Below are positions 15,291 through 25,043 of a stretch of 64,000 bases of DNA, in pieces. The notes beneath the pieces were generated by a model. The model saw nothing but the letters and a program-made list of their open reading frames with translations. It was not told the DNA's origin and ran no database searches. Within the stretch, counting starts at the first letter, position 1. Each line of letters opens with the position of its first letter. The stretch covers positions 372,001-436,000 of the forward strand of contig CAVTTP010000007.1 of the NCBI GenBank assembly GCA_963737705.1. The letters are read 5' to 3'. This DNA is from PALSA-607 sp963737705. GTDB lineage: Bacteria; Actinomycetota; Actinomycetes; Acidothermales; Acidothermaceae. Position numbers and translations under genes: made by a program.

Positions 15291-16832
15291 GTGACTGCCA
15301 TCGCGCTTGCCGCCGAATCCGCCGACCAGATCAAGGCGGATGCCGTCGTTGTCGGCGTTGCCGCAGGCCCGGACGGGCGACCCGTGCTCGTCCCGGGCTC
15401 CGACTCCATCAACGCCGCGCTGCACCGGCGACTCGTAGCCACGCTGATCAACCTCGGCGCGACCGGTCAGGCCGGCGAATGCCACCGGATCGCCACCCTG
15501 GGCGCAACCACGGCACCGGTGGTGGTTGTCGTCGGCCTCGGCACGCCTGTGCGCCGCGGGCAGCAGTTCGCGCCCGAGGTGCTCCGCCGAGCCACTGGGG
15601 TCGCCCTTCGCTCGCTCGCGGGTGCGGGGAAGGTCGCAATCTCCCTGGGCGCAGACGCCGATGGCACGATCACCGACGAATCCGTCACGGCTGTCGCCGA
15701 CGGTGCGTTGCTGGGTGCGTATTCATACCGGCGCTACCGCAACGCAACGCTGCACGGATACCTCCCGCCGGTCAGGTCAGTCGTGGTCCTCGTCGCCGAC
15801 CCGATACAGCGATCGACAAAGCAAGCCATCGCGCGAGCCAAGATCGTGTGTGACGCGGTCTGCACGGTGCGCGACCTCGTCAACACCCCGCCGTCCGATC
15901 TGCATCCGCGCGAGTTCGTCGAGATCGCCACAGCGGAGGCAAGTCGGGTCGGCCTTGCGATCGAGGTGCTTGACGAGAAAGCCCTGAAGAAGGGCGGCTA
16001 CGGCGGCATCGTCGGTGTCGGGCAGGGCTCAGTGAATCCCCCGCGACTCATGCGGTTGGCCTACCGTCACCCGAAAGCGACGAAGACAATCGCGCTGGTC
16101 GGCAAGGGCATCACCTTCGACTCCGGTGGTCTTTCGCTCAAGCCGGCCGCTCCGATGGAGTGGATGAAGTCCGACATGGGCGGGGCAGCCGCCGTGGTCA
16201 TGGCGATGGTCGCGATCGCCCAACTGAAGCTCCCGGTGAACGTCACCGGCTGGGCCCCGCTGGCTGAAAACATGCCGTCGGGCTCGGCGCAAAGGCCGTC
16301 TGACGTCATCACCATCTACGGCGGGAAGACGGTCGAGGTGCTCAACACCGACGCCGAGGGCAGGCTCGTCCTGGCCGATGCCCTGGTGCGCGCCAGTGAA
16401 GAACTGCCCGACCTGATCGTCGATGCCGCCACGCTGACCGGCGCACAGCTGGTCGCGCTCGGCACTCGCATGTCGGGTGTGATGGCCAATGACGACGATT
16501 TCCGCAATGCGGTCGTCGACGCCGCAACCCGAGCGGGCGAGCAGATGTGGCCGATGCCGATTCCGCCGGAGCTTCGCAAGTCGCTCGACTCGTCTGTGGC
16601 CGACATCGCGAACATGGGCGAGTCGTTCGGCGGCATGCTGGTCGCGGCGAGCTTCCTATCTGAGTTCGTCGGAAAGCGCGACGGCGAGCCGATCACGTGG
16701 GCGCACCTGGACATCGCCGGCCCGGCCTTCAACCAGGGCGACCCCTACGGGTACACCCCGAAGGGCGGCACCGGTGCAGCGGTTCGTACGTTCGTGCAGC
16801 TCGCCGACGACGTGGCGGCCGGTCGGCTCTAA
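15291..16832 (+). CDS. pepA: Leucyl aminopeptidase (PepA, M17)
   Basis: Two-metal cytosolic aminopeptidase of family M17, 513 residues. The catalytic domain shows VGKGITFDSGGLSLKP (metal ligands), MKSDMGGAAAV, PSGSAQRPSDV and the family signature NTDAEGRLVLADAL, followed by DAATLTGAQLVALG. GTG 15291 gives the usual N-terminus TAIALAAESADQIKADAVVV and has a TACGAT box at leaderless spacing. It precedes lpd in the same direction, a conserved actinobacterial arrangement, but 155 bp separate them, so lpd probably has its own promoter. Confidence 0.93.
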   Translation: MTAIALAAESADQIKADAVVVGVAAGPDGRPVLVPGSDSINAALHRRLVATLINLGATGQAGECHRIATLGATTAPVVVVVGLGTPVRRGQQFAPEVLRRATGVALRSLAGAGKVAISLGADADGTITDESVTAVADGALLGAYSYRRYRNATLHGYLPPVRSVVVLVADPIQRSTKQAIARAKIVCDAVCTVRDLVNTPPSDLHPREFVEIATAEASRVGLAIEVLDEKALKKGGYGGIVGVGQGSVNPPRLMRLAYRHPKATKTIALVGKGITFDSGGLSLKPAAPMEWMKSDMGGAAAVVMAMVAIAQLKLPVNVTGWAPLAENMPSGSAQRPSDVITIYGGKTVEVLNTDAEGRLVLADALVRASEELPDLIVDAATLTGAQLVALGTRMSGVMANDDDFRNAVVDAATRAGEQMWPMPIPPELRKSLDSSVADIANMGESFGGMLVAASFLSEFVGKRDGEPITWAHLDIAGPAFNQGDPYGYTPKGGTGAAVRTFVQLADDVAAGRL

Positions 16833-16987
16833 TGCCCTCTGATGCCGCCGGGGTCATGGCATCACACTCACGGCATCACATGCGCGGTCCCGGCGTTGTA
16901 CGTCGCGTGGGAGAATGATGTTGGACGCCGCGGCGATCCCGCAGGCGCTGCACCGTCGGTGCGTAACCACTCGCGTAAGGAGTGCTC

Positions 16988-18370
16988 GTGGCAGACGAGA
17001 ACGGCACGTTTGACCTGGTCATCCTCGGTGGCGGGAGTGGCGGCTATGCGGCCGCCTTCCGAGCGACCGAACTCGGGCTCTCGGTCGCCCTGATCGAAAA
17101 GGACAAGGTCGGCGGTACCTGTCTGCATCGCGGCTGCATTCCGACGAAGGCGCTCCTGCACGCGGCCGAGATCGCCGATGGCGCGCGCGACGGCGCAGCG
17201 GTCGGCGTCAAATCAACCTTCGATGGCATCGACGTTCCTGCTGTGCATGCCTACAAGGACGGCGTCGTCAACCGCCTCTACAAGGGTCTGCAAGGCCTGG
17301 TGAAGGCGAACAAGGTCACCTACGTCGAGGGCGAGGGTCGCCTAGTCTCCCCGACAGCGGTCGAGGTTGCCGGGCAGCGGTACGAGGGCAGGCACGTCCT
17401 GCTGGCGACCGGCTCCGCGCCGAGGTCGTTGCCTGGTCTTGAGATCGACGGCGACCGCGTCATCACCAGCGAGCACGCGCTTGCACTCGATCGAGTGCCT
17501 GCTTCCGTCGTCGTCCTTGGCGGCGGCGTGATCGGCGTCGAGTTCGCTAGCGTCTGGCGCTCCTTCGGCGCAGAGGTCACCATCGTCGAGGCGCTCCCCC
17601 ACCTGCTGCCGCTGGAAGACGAAGCAAACTCCAAACTCCTCGAGCGTGCGTACCGCCGCCGCGGCATCAACTTCGAGCTTGGTGTGCGCTTCGAAGGCGT
17701 CAAGACGACCGACGCGGGCGTCGTCGTGACGCTCGAAGGTGGCAAGACCCTCGAGGCCGAATACCTCTTGGTAGCTGTCGGCCGTGGCCCAGTGTCGGCC
17801 GGCCTTGGCTATGAAGAGAACGGCGTCGCGACCGAGCGCGGATTCGTGCTTGTCGACGAGTATTGCCAGACCAACGTGCCCACCATTTCCGCGGTCGGCG
17901 ACCTCATTCCGACGCTGCAACTCGCGCACGTCGGCTTCGCCGAAGGCATCCTGGTCGCCGAGCGTCTTGGTGGTCTGTCACCGGTACCGATCGACTACGA
18001 CGGTGTGCCGCGCATCACCTACTCCGAGCCTGAGGTCGCTTCAGTCGGGCTCACCGAGGTGAAGGCGAAGGAGAAGTACGGCGACAACCTGAAGACCTTC
18101 ACCTACGACCTCGCCGGCAACGGTCGCAGCCAGATCCTAAAGACTTCAGGCGCCGTCAAGGTGATCGCGGTTAACGACGGCCCGGTGGTGGGCATCCACA
18201 TCGTCGGTGCTCGCGTGAGCGAACTGATCGCCGAAGCGCAGCTCATCTACAACTGGGAGGCGCTGCCGAGTGAGGTTGCTCAACTGATCCACCCGCACCC
18301 GACCCAGACCGAAGCGATTGGCGAGGCCCTCATGGCCCTTGCCGGCAAGCCGCTCCACGTGCACAGCTAG
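16988..18370 (+). CDS. lpdA: Dihydrolipoyl dehydrogenase (E3)
   Basis: Flavoprotein that reoxidises dihydrolipoamide on E2 and GcvH proteins with NAD+. It has an FAD-binding GGGSGGYAAAF, the redox-active disulfide C45/C50 in GGTCLHRGCIPTKALL, an NAD-binding VVLGGGVIGVEFAS, a C-terminal FAD motif SAVGDLI, and the dimer-interface active-site HPHPTQTEAIGEAL. 460 residues is standard. GTG 16988 is preceded by TAAGGAG at ideal spacing. It lies 41 bp upstream of sucB and is probably co-transcribed with it. Confidence 0.95.
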   Translation: MADENGTFDLVILGGGSGGYAAAFRATELGLSVALIEKDKVGGTCLHRGCIPTKALLHAAEIADGARDGAAVGVKSTFDGIDVPAVHAYKDGVVNRLYKGLQGLVKANKVTYVEGEGRLVSPTAVEVAGQRYEGRHVLLATGSAPRSLPGLEIDGDRVITSEHALALDRVPASVVVLGGGVIGVEFASVWRSFGAEVTIVEALPHLLPLEDEANSKLLERAYRRRGINFELGVRFEGVKTTDAGVVVTLEGGKTLEAEYLLVAVGRGPVSAGLGYEENGVATERGFVLVDEYCQTNVPTISAVGDLIPTLQLAHVGFAEGILVAERLGGLSPVPIDYDGVPRITYSEPEVASVGLTEVKAKEKYGDNLKTFTYDLAGNGRSQILKTSGAVKVIAVNDGPVVGIHIVGARVSELIAEAQLIYNWEALPSEVAQLIHPHPTQTEAIGEALMALAGKPLHVHS

Positions 18371-18411
18371 ACCCCGCCACTCCGCCTCCTAACCAGGGAG
18401 TCATAGCTCTC

Positions 18412-19941
18412 ATGTCGTTCTCCGTCACGATGCCCCGCCTCGGCGAGAGCGTCACCGAGGGCACCGTCACCCGCTGGTTGAAGAAGGAAGGCGACCAGGT
18501 CGCCGTCGACGAGCCGCTGCTCGAGGTCTCGACCGACAAGGTCGACACCGAGATCCCCTCACCCGTCGCCGGCGTCCTGTCGAAGATCACCGTTGCAGAG
18601 GACGAGACCGTCGAGGTCGGCTCCGAACTCGCCGTCATCGATGACGGATCCGCCGGTGGCGCGGCGGCGGCGGCGGTACCGGCCGCGACCGAGGCACCCG
18701 CGACCGAGGCACCCGCTGCGGGGGCTGCGCCGGCAGCGGAGCAACAAGCGGCAGAGCCAGAGGCGCAGGCGGCAGAGCCAGAGGCGCAGGCGGCAGAGCC
18801 AGAGGCGCAGGCGGCAGAGTCAGCTTCTGCACCGGACGCCGAGCAGCCCGCGCCGCAACCCGAGGCGAGCGACCAAGCGGCTCAGGTAGACCCAGTGCCC
18901 GCCGCACCCGAAGCCGCGCCCGCCTCTGCGCCCGAGCCACCGGCGCAGGCTGCACCGGTCCCCGCGCCGCGGGTGGCCGAAGCCGCGAGTGACGGCGCCG
19001 GCGACGGCGACCCGTCCTATGTCACGCCGCTGGTGCGAAAGCTGGCCAACGAGCACGACGTTGACTTGAGCAGTCTCACGGGCACGGGCGTCGGTGGCCG
19101 GATCCGGAAGCAAGATGTACTTGCCGCGGCCGAGGCCGCGCGTGCAGCAAAGACGGCCGCCTCGACACCGAGCGCACCGGCGGCCGCGGCCGCGCAGCCG
19201 AGCCCGGCGGCCGCCGCACTGCGCGGGCGCACCGAGAAGATGTCGCGGCTGCGCGGCGTCCTCGCTTCTCGTCTGGTCGAATCACTGCAAACAGCGGCGC
19301 AACTGACAACGGTCGTCGAGGTCGACGTGACCCGCGTCTCGCGGCTGCGCGACGGCGCGAAGGCTGACTTCGAAGCGCGCGAGGGCGTCAAGCTTTCATT
19401 CCTGCCGTTCTTCGCGTTGGCGACTGTTGAGGCTTTGAAGCAGCACCCCATCGTCAACGCGAGCATCGACACGGCGGCAGGCACGATCACGTACCACGAC
19501 GCGGAGCACCTCGGCATCGCTGTCGACACTCCGCGTGGCCTGCTCGTGCCGGTCGTGCGCGACGCCGGCGACCTCAACCTCGGTGGTCTCGCCAGGAAGA
19601 TTGCCGACGTTGCGAACCGCACGCGTAACAACCAGGTCAACCCCGACGAGTTGTCAGGTGGCACGTTCACGTTGACGAACACCGGCAGCAGGGGCGCGTT
19701 GTTCGACACTCCGATCTTGCTGCCCCCGCAGGTAGGCATTCTGGGCACCGGCGCGGTGGTCAAGCGTCCGGTCGTCGTCGACGACGGCGACCTCGGCGAG
19801 ACGATCGCGATCCGGTCGATGGTCTACCTCGCGCTGACCTATGACCACCGGCTCGTCGACGGTGCCGACGCCGCCCGATTCCTGAGCACAATCAAGGCAC
19901 GACTCGAGGAAGGGCGCTTCGAGGCCGACCTCGGGTTGTAA
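18412..19941 (+). CDS. sucB: 2-oxoacid dehydrogenase E2 (dihydrolipoamide succinyl/acyltransferase)
   Basis: E2 core of a 2-oxoacid dehydrogenase complex. One N-terminal lipoyl domain (residues 1-80) has lipoylation site K43 in STDKVDTE. A long Ala/Pro/Glu linker (about 85-195) includes three 21-bp repeat units. The E1/E3-binding domain YVTPLVRKLANEHDVDLSSL follows (about 200-240). The catalytic domain (about 275-509) has YDHRLVDGADAARFL. One lipoyl domain and pairing with lpdA fit SucB or the shared actinobacterial E2; PDH versus OGDH specificity is not decidable from sequence alone. Its lipoyl group would be made by the lipB/lipA products encoded 9 kb downstream. Confidence 0.92.
   Translation: MSFSVTMPRLGESVTEGTVTRWLKKEGDQVAVDEPLLEVSTDKVDTEIPSPVAGVLSKITVAEDETVEVGSELAVIDDGSAGGAAAAAVPAATEAPATEAPAAGAAPAAEQQAAEPEAQAAEPEAQAAEPEAQAAESASAPDAEQPAPQPEASDQAAQVDPVPAAPEAAPASAPEPPAQAAPVPAPRVAEAASDGAGDGDPSYVTPLVRKLANEHDVDLSSLTGTGVGGRIRKQDVLAAAEAARAAKTAASTPSAPAAAAAQPSPAAAALRGRTEKMSRLRGVLASRLVESLQTAAQLTTVVEVDVTRVSRLRDGAKADFEAREGVKLSFLPFFALATVEALKQHPIVNASIDTAAGTITYHDAEHLGIAVDTPRGLLVPVVRDAGDLNLGGLARKIADVANRTRNNQVNPDELSGGTFTLTNTGSRGALFDTPILLPPQVGILGTGAVVKRPVVVDDGDLGETIAIRSMVYLALTYDHRLVDGADAARFLSTIKARLEEGRFEADLGL
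18748..18810. repeat. 21-bp tandem repeat in the E2 linker (3 copies)
   Basis: Three perfect 21-bp units (18748, 18769, 18790) encode AAEPEAQ repeats in the flexible interdomain linker. Linker repeats of this sort are common in E2 proteins. Confidence 0.9.
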
Positions 19942-19986
19942 CCCAACCCTCGCAGCCCGCCCATTCCGAAGCGAGGAGCACCGGTC

Positions 19987-20901
19987 ATGAAGATCGTCGT
20001 TACCGGATCTTCCGGCCTGATCGGCTCTGCGCTCGTGCGCGTTCTGAACAGCGAAGGCGAGGGACACGCGCACGAGGTGCTGCGCCTCGTGCGCCGCGAG
20101 GCGGCCGCGCCCGACGAAGTCAGCTGGGATCCGGCCGCTGATCGCGGTCCCGATGTGGAGCGCCTTCGAGGCGTCGACGTGGCCATTAACCTTGCTGGCG
20201 CAGGTCTGGGCGACCATCGGTGGTCCGACGGCTACAAGAAGGAAATCCTCGATAGCCGCATCTCATCGACGCGGCTCCTCGCCGAAGCTCTGGCCAGACT
20301 CGAACCCAAGCCAGCCGTCTTGCTGTCCGGCTCCGCGATCGGTTTCTACGGCGACACCGGCGATCGCTTCGTCGACGAGCAAGCGCCTGGTGCCACAGAT
20401 TTCGCGGCTACCGTCGCGCGCGAATGGGAAGAAGCCGCCGCTGCAGCGAGTGACGCAGGTATCCGCACGGTGTTCTTGCGGACCGGGATCGTTTTGAGCA
20501 CAAAGGGGGGCGCGCTCGGAAAGGTACTGCCGCTCTTCAAGGCCGGAGTCGGTGGTCGGCTCGGCTCGGGACGGCAGTACATCAGCTGGATAGCGCGCCC
20601 TGACCACATCGCGGCCATGCGCTTTCTCCTGGACGCAGACGAGATCAACGGACCAGTCAACCTCACCGCACCCAATCCGGTCACGAACCGTGAATACACG
20701 AAGGCCATCGCGACGGCGATTCACCGGCCTGCGTTGTTCCCAGCGCCGTCGATCGCCTTGAAGGCCGTGCTCGGCGAGTTTGCAGACAACGTCGTCGGCG
20801 GCCAACGGGTGCTACCCAAACGGCTGCTTGATGCCGGCTTTGAGTTCGGCTACCCCGACATCGAACCCGCACTGCGCGCGCTCGTCGAAGCAAACGCCTG
20901 A
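19987..20901 (+). CDS. TIGR01777 family SDR-type oxidoreductase (epimerase-like)
   Basis: Extended short-chain dehydrogenase of the TIGR01777/SDR39U1 family, 304 residues. It has an N-terminal NAD(P)-binding VTGSSGLIGSALVRVL, then INLAGAGLGDHRW, the LLSGSAIGFYGDTGD core, and a C-terminal YISWIARPDHIAAM plus VLPKRLLDAGFEFGYP. The substrate is unknown. In actinobacteria this gene commonly lies between sucB and lipB. Here the sucB side is conserved (45-bp gap), but lipB is nearly 8 kb away. Confidence 0.9.
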   Translation: MKIVVTGSSGLIGSALVRVLNSEGEGHAHEVLRLVRREAAAPDEVSWDPAADRGPDVERLRGVDVAINLAGAGLGDHRWSDGYKKEILDSRISSTRLLAEALARLEPKPAVLLSGSAIGFYGDTGDRFVDEQAPGATDFAATVAREWEEAAAAASDAGIRTVFLRTGIVLSTKGGALGKVLPLFKAGVGGRLGSGRQYISWIARPDHIAAMRFLLDADEINGPVNLTAPNPVTNREYTKAIATAIHRPALFPAPSIALKAVLGEFADNVVGGQRVLPKRLLDAGFEFGYPDIEPALRALVEANA

Positions 20902-20912
20902 AAAGCGAGTGG

Positions 20913-21770
20913 TCAGGTTGGCAGCCAAGAAACCTTGTGTGCCAAGTAGATGTAGCCGATGAACGTCGTCGCATCCATAAGCGTGTGCGCAATGATCAGA
21001 GGCAATGTGCGGCCGGTCCGCTGATACACGCGGCCGAAGATCAGGCCCATGACGGCGTTGCCAAGGCCGCCGCCGAAGCCCTGGTACAAGTGGTACGAAC
21101 CGCGAATCAGCGCGCTGGTAGCAAGCGACTTGTTGTCTCCCCAGCCGAATTGCCGCAGTCGGTGCAGGAGATAACCGCTGACGATGACCTCTTCGTAGAT
21201 CCCGTTCTGCGCGGCCGAGAGCAGCAGCACCGGAATCCGCCACCAATGCGGACCGAGCGTGGTCGGAACTACGACAACATTCGCCCCGGCCGCGTGCGCG
21301 CCGATGTAGAGCGCGAGGCCTGCGCCGCCGACACATGCCGCAAGCAATGCGCCAACACCGAGATCGCGCGCGGGGCGTGTCCGGTCGACACCGATCGTGC
21401 CGAGCGACTCCCGCGACCGGTGCAGCAGGTATATGACCAACGCGACTGGAACCAGGCCGGTGGCGATGCCGAACAGCTGAAACGCTAGATCCAGCCATGG
21501 CCGGTCTGGTGTGACGGATCCGTTCAGCGTGGTGCTTTGCGAGGAGAGCGCGACATGCTTCTTCGTGAGGTCATCGATCAGATCAAGAAGTGCCCCGACA
21601 CCGCTCGCGCCCAGGCTGATCGCGAAAACGATCCAGACTTCGGCCACGAGCATGCGATGCCAGCGGGACGCCGACCAGGTGGCGCCGTCGGTTGACGACG
21701 CCTGCTGATCAGGCGGCGCAGGAGGCAACGACGGCACTGCGCCGCCGACCGCCCTGACGCTGAAGTTCAC
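20913..21770 (-). CDS. CPBP family intramembrane metalloprotease
   Basis: Multi-pass membrane protein of the CAAX protease/bacteriocin-processing (Abi/Rce1) family, 285 residues. The conserved triad is visible: NGIYEEVIVSGYLLHRL (Glu-Glu motif), SALIRGSYHLYQG (Arg/His motif) and PLIIAHTLMDA (His/Asp motif). The N-terminus up to about residue 35 is Pro/Ala-rich and poorly conserved. The GTG at 21770 has no strong ribosome site. It is convergent with the TIGR01777 gene and divergent from glnN. Targets are unknown. Confidence 0.87.
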   Translation of the reverse strand: MNFSVRAVGGAVPSLPPAPPDQQASSTDGATWSASRWHRMLVAEVWIVFAISLGASGVGALLDLIDDLTKKHVALSSQSTTLNGSVTPDRPWLDLAFQLFGIATGLVPVALVIYLLHRSRESLGTIGVDRTRPARDLGVGALLAACVGGAGLALYIGAHAAGANVVVVPTTLGPHWWRIPVLLLSAAQNGIYEEVIVSGYLLHRLRQFGWGDNKSLATSALIRGSYHLYQGFGGGLGNAVMGLIFGRVYQRTGRTLPLIIAHTLMDATTFIGYIYLAHKVSWLPT

Positions 21771-21847
21771 CCCGCCATGATGACAACGATTCCTGAAGTT
21801 ACGTTAAAAAGCGCCGCCAACGCTTCCCAGCTCCCTGACGCGCAGCG

Positions 21848-21863
21848 TTCACATTGACGAAAC
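21848..21863 (+). promoter_or_regulatory. Candidate GlnR half-box upstream of glnN
   Basis: TTCAC-n6-GAAAC matches nine of ten defined positions of one GlnR half-site pair (consensus gTnAC-n6-GAAAC). It lies 21-36 bp before a TAGTGT -10-like hexamer (21885-21890), a position suited to activation. A further GTTAC occurs at 21798. Confidence 0.45.
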
Positions 21864-21946
21864 ACTCCCGGTGCGAAGGACGCCTAGTGTCGCCGCGTCG
21901 GGTCTCGTAGCCGGAACGCAAGCGCGTCGTACGAAGGGTGTCCCTT

Positions 21947-24124
21947 ATGAGCGGCAATAACGTTCGACTCCAAGCCATTCAAGACGTCGAGGCCTACGTA
22001 CCTCCGGCGGTGAGCTTCCTGGCGACGGAGGCACCCGGGGAGATCTTCGGCGAGAACGTCTTCAGCAAGGTCGTCATGCAACAGCGGCTGCCGAAGTCAG
22101 TCTTCAAGTCGGTCATGGCGACGATCGAGCACTCCGCGCCGCTCGACCCGCTCGTCGCTGATGCGGTTGCCGCCGCCATGAAGGACTGGGCGATGGAGAA
22201 GGGCGCGACGCACTACGCGCACGTCTTTTACCCCCTAACCGGCCTAACCGCTGAGAAGCACGACAGTTTCCTTGAGCCGGCAGGCGACGGCTCTGCGTTG
22301 GCCGAGTTCGCCGGCAAGACACTCACCCAGGGCGAGCCCGACGCCTCGAGCTTCCCCAGCGGTGGGCTGCGCAACACATTCGAGGCCCGCGGTTACACCG
22401 GGTGGGACGTCACGAGTCCGGCCTACGTACTTGAGAACCCGAACGGCAACACGCTGTGCATTCCGACGATCTTCGTGTCGATGACCGGCGATGCGCTCGA
22501 CCACAAGACGCCGCTGTTGCGCTCACAGCAGTCGATGGCGGTCCACGCTGAACGCATCCTCAAGCTGTTCGGTCACGCGAACCCCGACCACGTCGTGTCG
22601 TTTTGCGGTGCCGAGCAGGAGTACTTCCTGATCGACCGGCACTTCTTCCTCGCGCGCCCCGACCTGCTGAACGCCGGCCGCACACTCTTTGGGTCCAAGC
22701 CGCCGAAAGGCCAGGAGTTCGACGACCATTACTTTGGCGCGATTCCCGAGCGAGTGCTCGGCTTCATGATGGACACGGAGCGTGAGCTGTTCAAGCTCGG
22801 CATTCCTGCGAAGACTCGCCATAACGAGGTGGCGCCAGGACAATTCGAGATCGCGCCGATGTTCGAGCGCGCGAATGTGGCCGCCGACCACCAACAGCTG
22901 TTGATGTCGACCTACAAGCGTCTTGCACAGCGACACGGCATGGAGTGCCTCTTCCACGAGAAGCCGTTCGAAGGCATCAACGGCTCGGGCAAGCACGTCA
23001 ACTTCTCACTCGGCAACTCAACCGAGGGCAACCTTTTGCTCCCTGGTGACACTCCCCACGAGAACGCGCAGTTCCTCGTGTTCTGCGCTGCCGTGATCCG
23101 CGCAGTTCATAAATACGGCGGGTTGCTCCGTGCGTCGGTCGCATCGGCGTCGAACGACCACCGGCTCGGTGCCAACGAAGCGCCCCCGGCAATCATCTCG
23201 ATCTTCCTCGGTGACCAGTTGACCGACGTCTTCGACCAGATCGCAAAGGGCGGCGCGACCTCGTCGAAGGAAAAGGGCACGCTCACGATCGGCGTCGACA
23301 CGCTGCCCAATCTCCCGACCGATCCCGGAGACCGCAACCGAACCAGCCCGTTCGCCTTCACGGGCAACCGTTTCGAGTTCCGCGCGCCGGGGTCGGGCCA
23401 ATCGGTGGCAGGCCCGATGGTGACGATCAACACGATCATGGCCGAGGCGCTCGACTACATCGCCACCGATCTCGAGAAGTCGGTCGCCGATGGCGTCGAC
23501 TTCAATGTCGCCGTCCAGAAAATTCTTGAAGAGATGATTACCGTGCACGGCGCATCGGTCTTCAACGGCGACGGATACTCCGAGCAGTGGCAGGTCGAAG
23601 CTGCGCAGCGTGGTTTGCCAAATCTGCGCACCACGCTCGACGCATTGCCGCAGCTGATCACGGAAGAGTCGATGGAGCTGTTCAGCAAGTACGGCGTCTT
23701 CACCCACCGGGAGATGCACAGCCGCTACGAGATCGGGCTGGAGCAGTACACGTTGAGCGTCGGCGTCGAAGCGCGGCTCACCCTAGAAATCGGGACGACG
23801 TCGGTGTTGCCGGCAGCGGTGCGCTACCAGACTGAAGTCGCTCTGAACCTCGGGGCACTGAAGGCCGCAGGCATATCGCCCGAGACGGCTCCGCTGGAGG
23901 ATCTGTCGGGCCTCATCACGTCGCTTCGCTCAAGCCTTGCTGACTTGAAGGCTGCACTCGCGCATGACGGCGGATCAACAGCGCTCGAGGAGGCACAGCA
24001 CGCACAATCGGCGCTGCTGCCCGCGATGGCCGCGGTCCGTTCGGCGGCCGACAAGCTCGAGGGGATCGTGGCCGACGACTTGTGGCCGCTACCCACCTAC
24101 CAGGAGATGCTCTTCATCCTCTAG
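21947..24124 (+). CDS. glnN: Glutamine synthetase type III
   Basis: Type III (GSIII) glutamine synthetase, ATP-dependent amidation of glutamate, 725 residues, matching the long class. Characteristic blocks are FSKVVMQQRLPKSVFKSV near the N-terminus, FCGAEQEYFLIDRHFF, KTRHNEVAPGQFEIAP, HEKPFEGINGSGKHVNFSLG, ASASNDHRLGANEAPPAI and NRTSPFAFTGNRFEFRAPGS. ATG 21947 has GAAGGG at proper spacing; the in-frame GTG at 21938 overlaps that site and is less likely. GSIII enzymes lack the adenylylation loop of GlnA, so GlnE is not expected to act on it. It is monocistronic, ending at a strong bidirectional hairpin. Confidence 0.95.
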   Translation: MSGNNVRLQAIQDVEAYVPPAVSFLATEAPGEIFGENVFSKVVMQQRLPKSVFKSVMATIEHSAPLDPLVADAVAAAMKDWAMEKGATHYAHVFYPLTGLTAEKHDSFLEPAGDGSALAEFAGKTLTQGEPDASSFPSGGLRNTFEARGYTGWDVTSPAYVLENPNGNTLCIPTIFVSMTGDALDHKTPLLRSQQSMAVHAERILKLFGHANPDHVVSFCGAEQEYFLIDRHFFLARPDLLNAGRTLFGSKPPKGQEFDDHYFGAIPERVLGFMMDTERELFKLGIPAKTRHNEVAPGQFEIAPMFERANVAADHQQLLMSTYKRLAQRHGMECLFHEKPFEGINGSGKHVNFSLGNSTEGNLLLPGDTPHENAQFLVFCAAVIRAVHKYGGLLRASVASASNDHRLGANEAPPAIISIFLGDQLTDVFDQIAKGGATSSKEKGTLTIGVDTLPNLPTDPGDRNRTSPFAFTGNRFEFRAPGSGQSVAGPMVTINTIMAEALDYIATDLEKSVADGVDFNVAVQKILEEMITVHGASVFNGDGYSEQWQVEAAQRGLPNLRTTLDALPQLITEESMELFSKYGVFTHREMHSRYEIGLEQYTLSVGVEARLTLEIGTTSVLPAAVRYQTEVALNLGALKAAGISPETAPLEDLSGLITSLRSSLADLKAALAHDGGSTALEEAQHAQSALLPAMAAVRSAADKLEGIVADDLWPLPTYQEMLFIL

Positions 24125-24138
24125 TAAGCGCCAGCCGC

Positions 24139-24184
24139 CAATCGGCGTCCGGCCTGTCGAACTCGGCAGGTCGGACGCCGATTG
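24139..24184. terminator. Bidirectional terminator between glnN and the ABC permease
   Basis: 18-bp arms (24139-24156 and 24167-24184) pair with a single G-T wobble around a 10-base loop. It lies 15 bp after the glnN stop and 14 bp before the end of the convergent permease gene. Confidence 0.8.
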
Positions 24185-24197
24185 CTTGACGCATGTC

Positions 24198-25043
24198 CTA
24201 AATGGATGCTTGGTAACTCCGGAATGCGCGAGTGGCCAGCCACGCCATCGTGGCCGCCAGCGCCGCGAGGAAGCCGAGCCGGGGCCACACTGCACCCCAA
24301 TCCGTACCTGCCGAAAGCGTCTGACGCGACGCGACCACCGCCCAGTCAACCGGGTTGTACCGAGCCACATGTTGCACCCAGTGCGGCGACAAGCGCGTGT
24401 CCATGATCGCGGACGACAGGAACTGCAAGGGCAACACGATGAACTGGCTGACGCCGATCAGAGCCTCCTGCTGGCGCAGCAATAACGCCAGCGCGTTGGA
24501 GAACGACGCCATGATGATCGAGATCAACGCGGCAGCCGCAATGGTGACAACGATGCCCACGACGCCGCCGCGAAAGCGCGCTCCGCTGATGTAAGCGACG
24601 CCGAACACGATCACCGTCTGCACGACAGTCGTGACCGCCTGATACGCCAAGGTTCCGATCATCATCGCGCCACGGCGCACAGGCGATGCAAGCAAGCGGT
24701 CCATCACACCGCGGTTCATGTCATCGATGTAGACCGTGCCGGCCCAGCCGCTCGAGAACAACGCCGTCATGACGACCACACCGGGCGTGATGAACTCGAG
24801 GTAGGAGCCGGATCCAGTGGAAAACCCAGGGATATGCACGACGGATCGGAAGAGCTGACCAAAAAGCAGCAACCAGATGATCGGCGCGATCAACGTCATC
24901 GCGGCGAACGTCGGCTGTCGCCAAAGGGTGCGGAGCGAACGAGCGGTCAGGTACACCGAATGCTGCAGTAGCCGCCCGCGCTCATTTCGCCCCTGAAGCG
25001 AACCTGGCGTCGACGTCGTGAGATCGACGAGTGCGCTACTCAT
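24198..25043 (-). CDS. ABC-2 type exporter permease (DrrB-like)
   Basis: Membrane subunit of an ABC-2 exporter, 281 residues with six predicted helices. Typical segments are LWRQPTFAAMTLIAPIIWLLLF, the cytoplasmic MNRGVMDRLLASPVRRGAMM, and QEALIGVSQFIVLPLQFLSSAI followed by NPVDWAVVASRQ. It overlaps the ATPase gene by 4 bp and forms an exporter with it, in an operon headed by a PadR regulator. The family exports drugs or lipids; the substrate here is unknown. Confidence 0.9.
   Translation of the reverse strand: MSSALVDLTTSTPGSLQGRNERGRLLQHSVYLTARSLRTLWRQPTFAAMTLIAPIIWLLLFGQLFRSVVHIPGFSTGSGSYLEFITPGVVVMTALFSSGWAGTVYIDDMNRGVMDRLLASPVRRGAMMIGTLAYQAVTTVVQTVIVFGVAYISGARFRGGVVGIVVTIAAAALISIIMASFSNALALLLRQQEALIGVSQFIVLPLQFLSSAIMDTRLSPHWVQHVARYNPVDWAVVASRQTLSAGTDWGAVWPRLGFLAALAATMAWLATRAFRSYQASI

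Noticed and set aside
16857..16880. Repeated GGCATCACA after pepA as another boundary duplication
   Set aside because: Only 9 bases match with divergent flanks; too weak to count.
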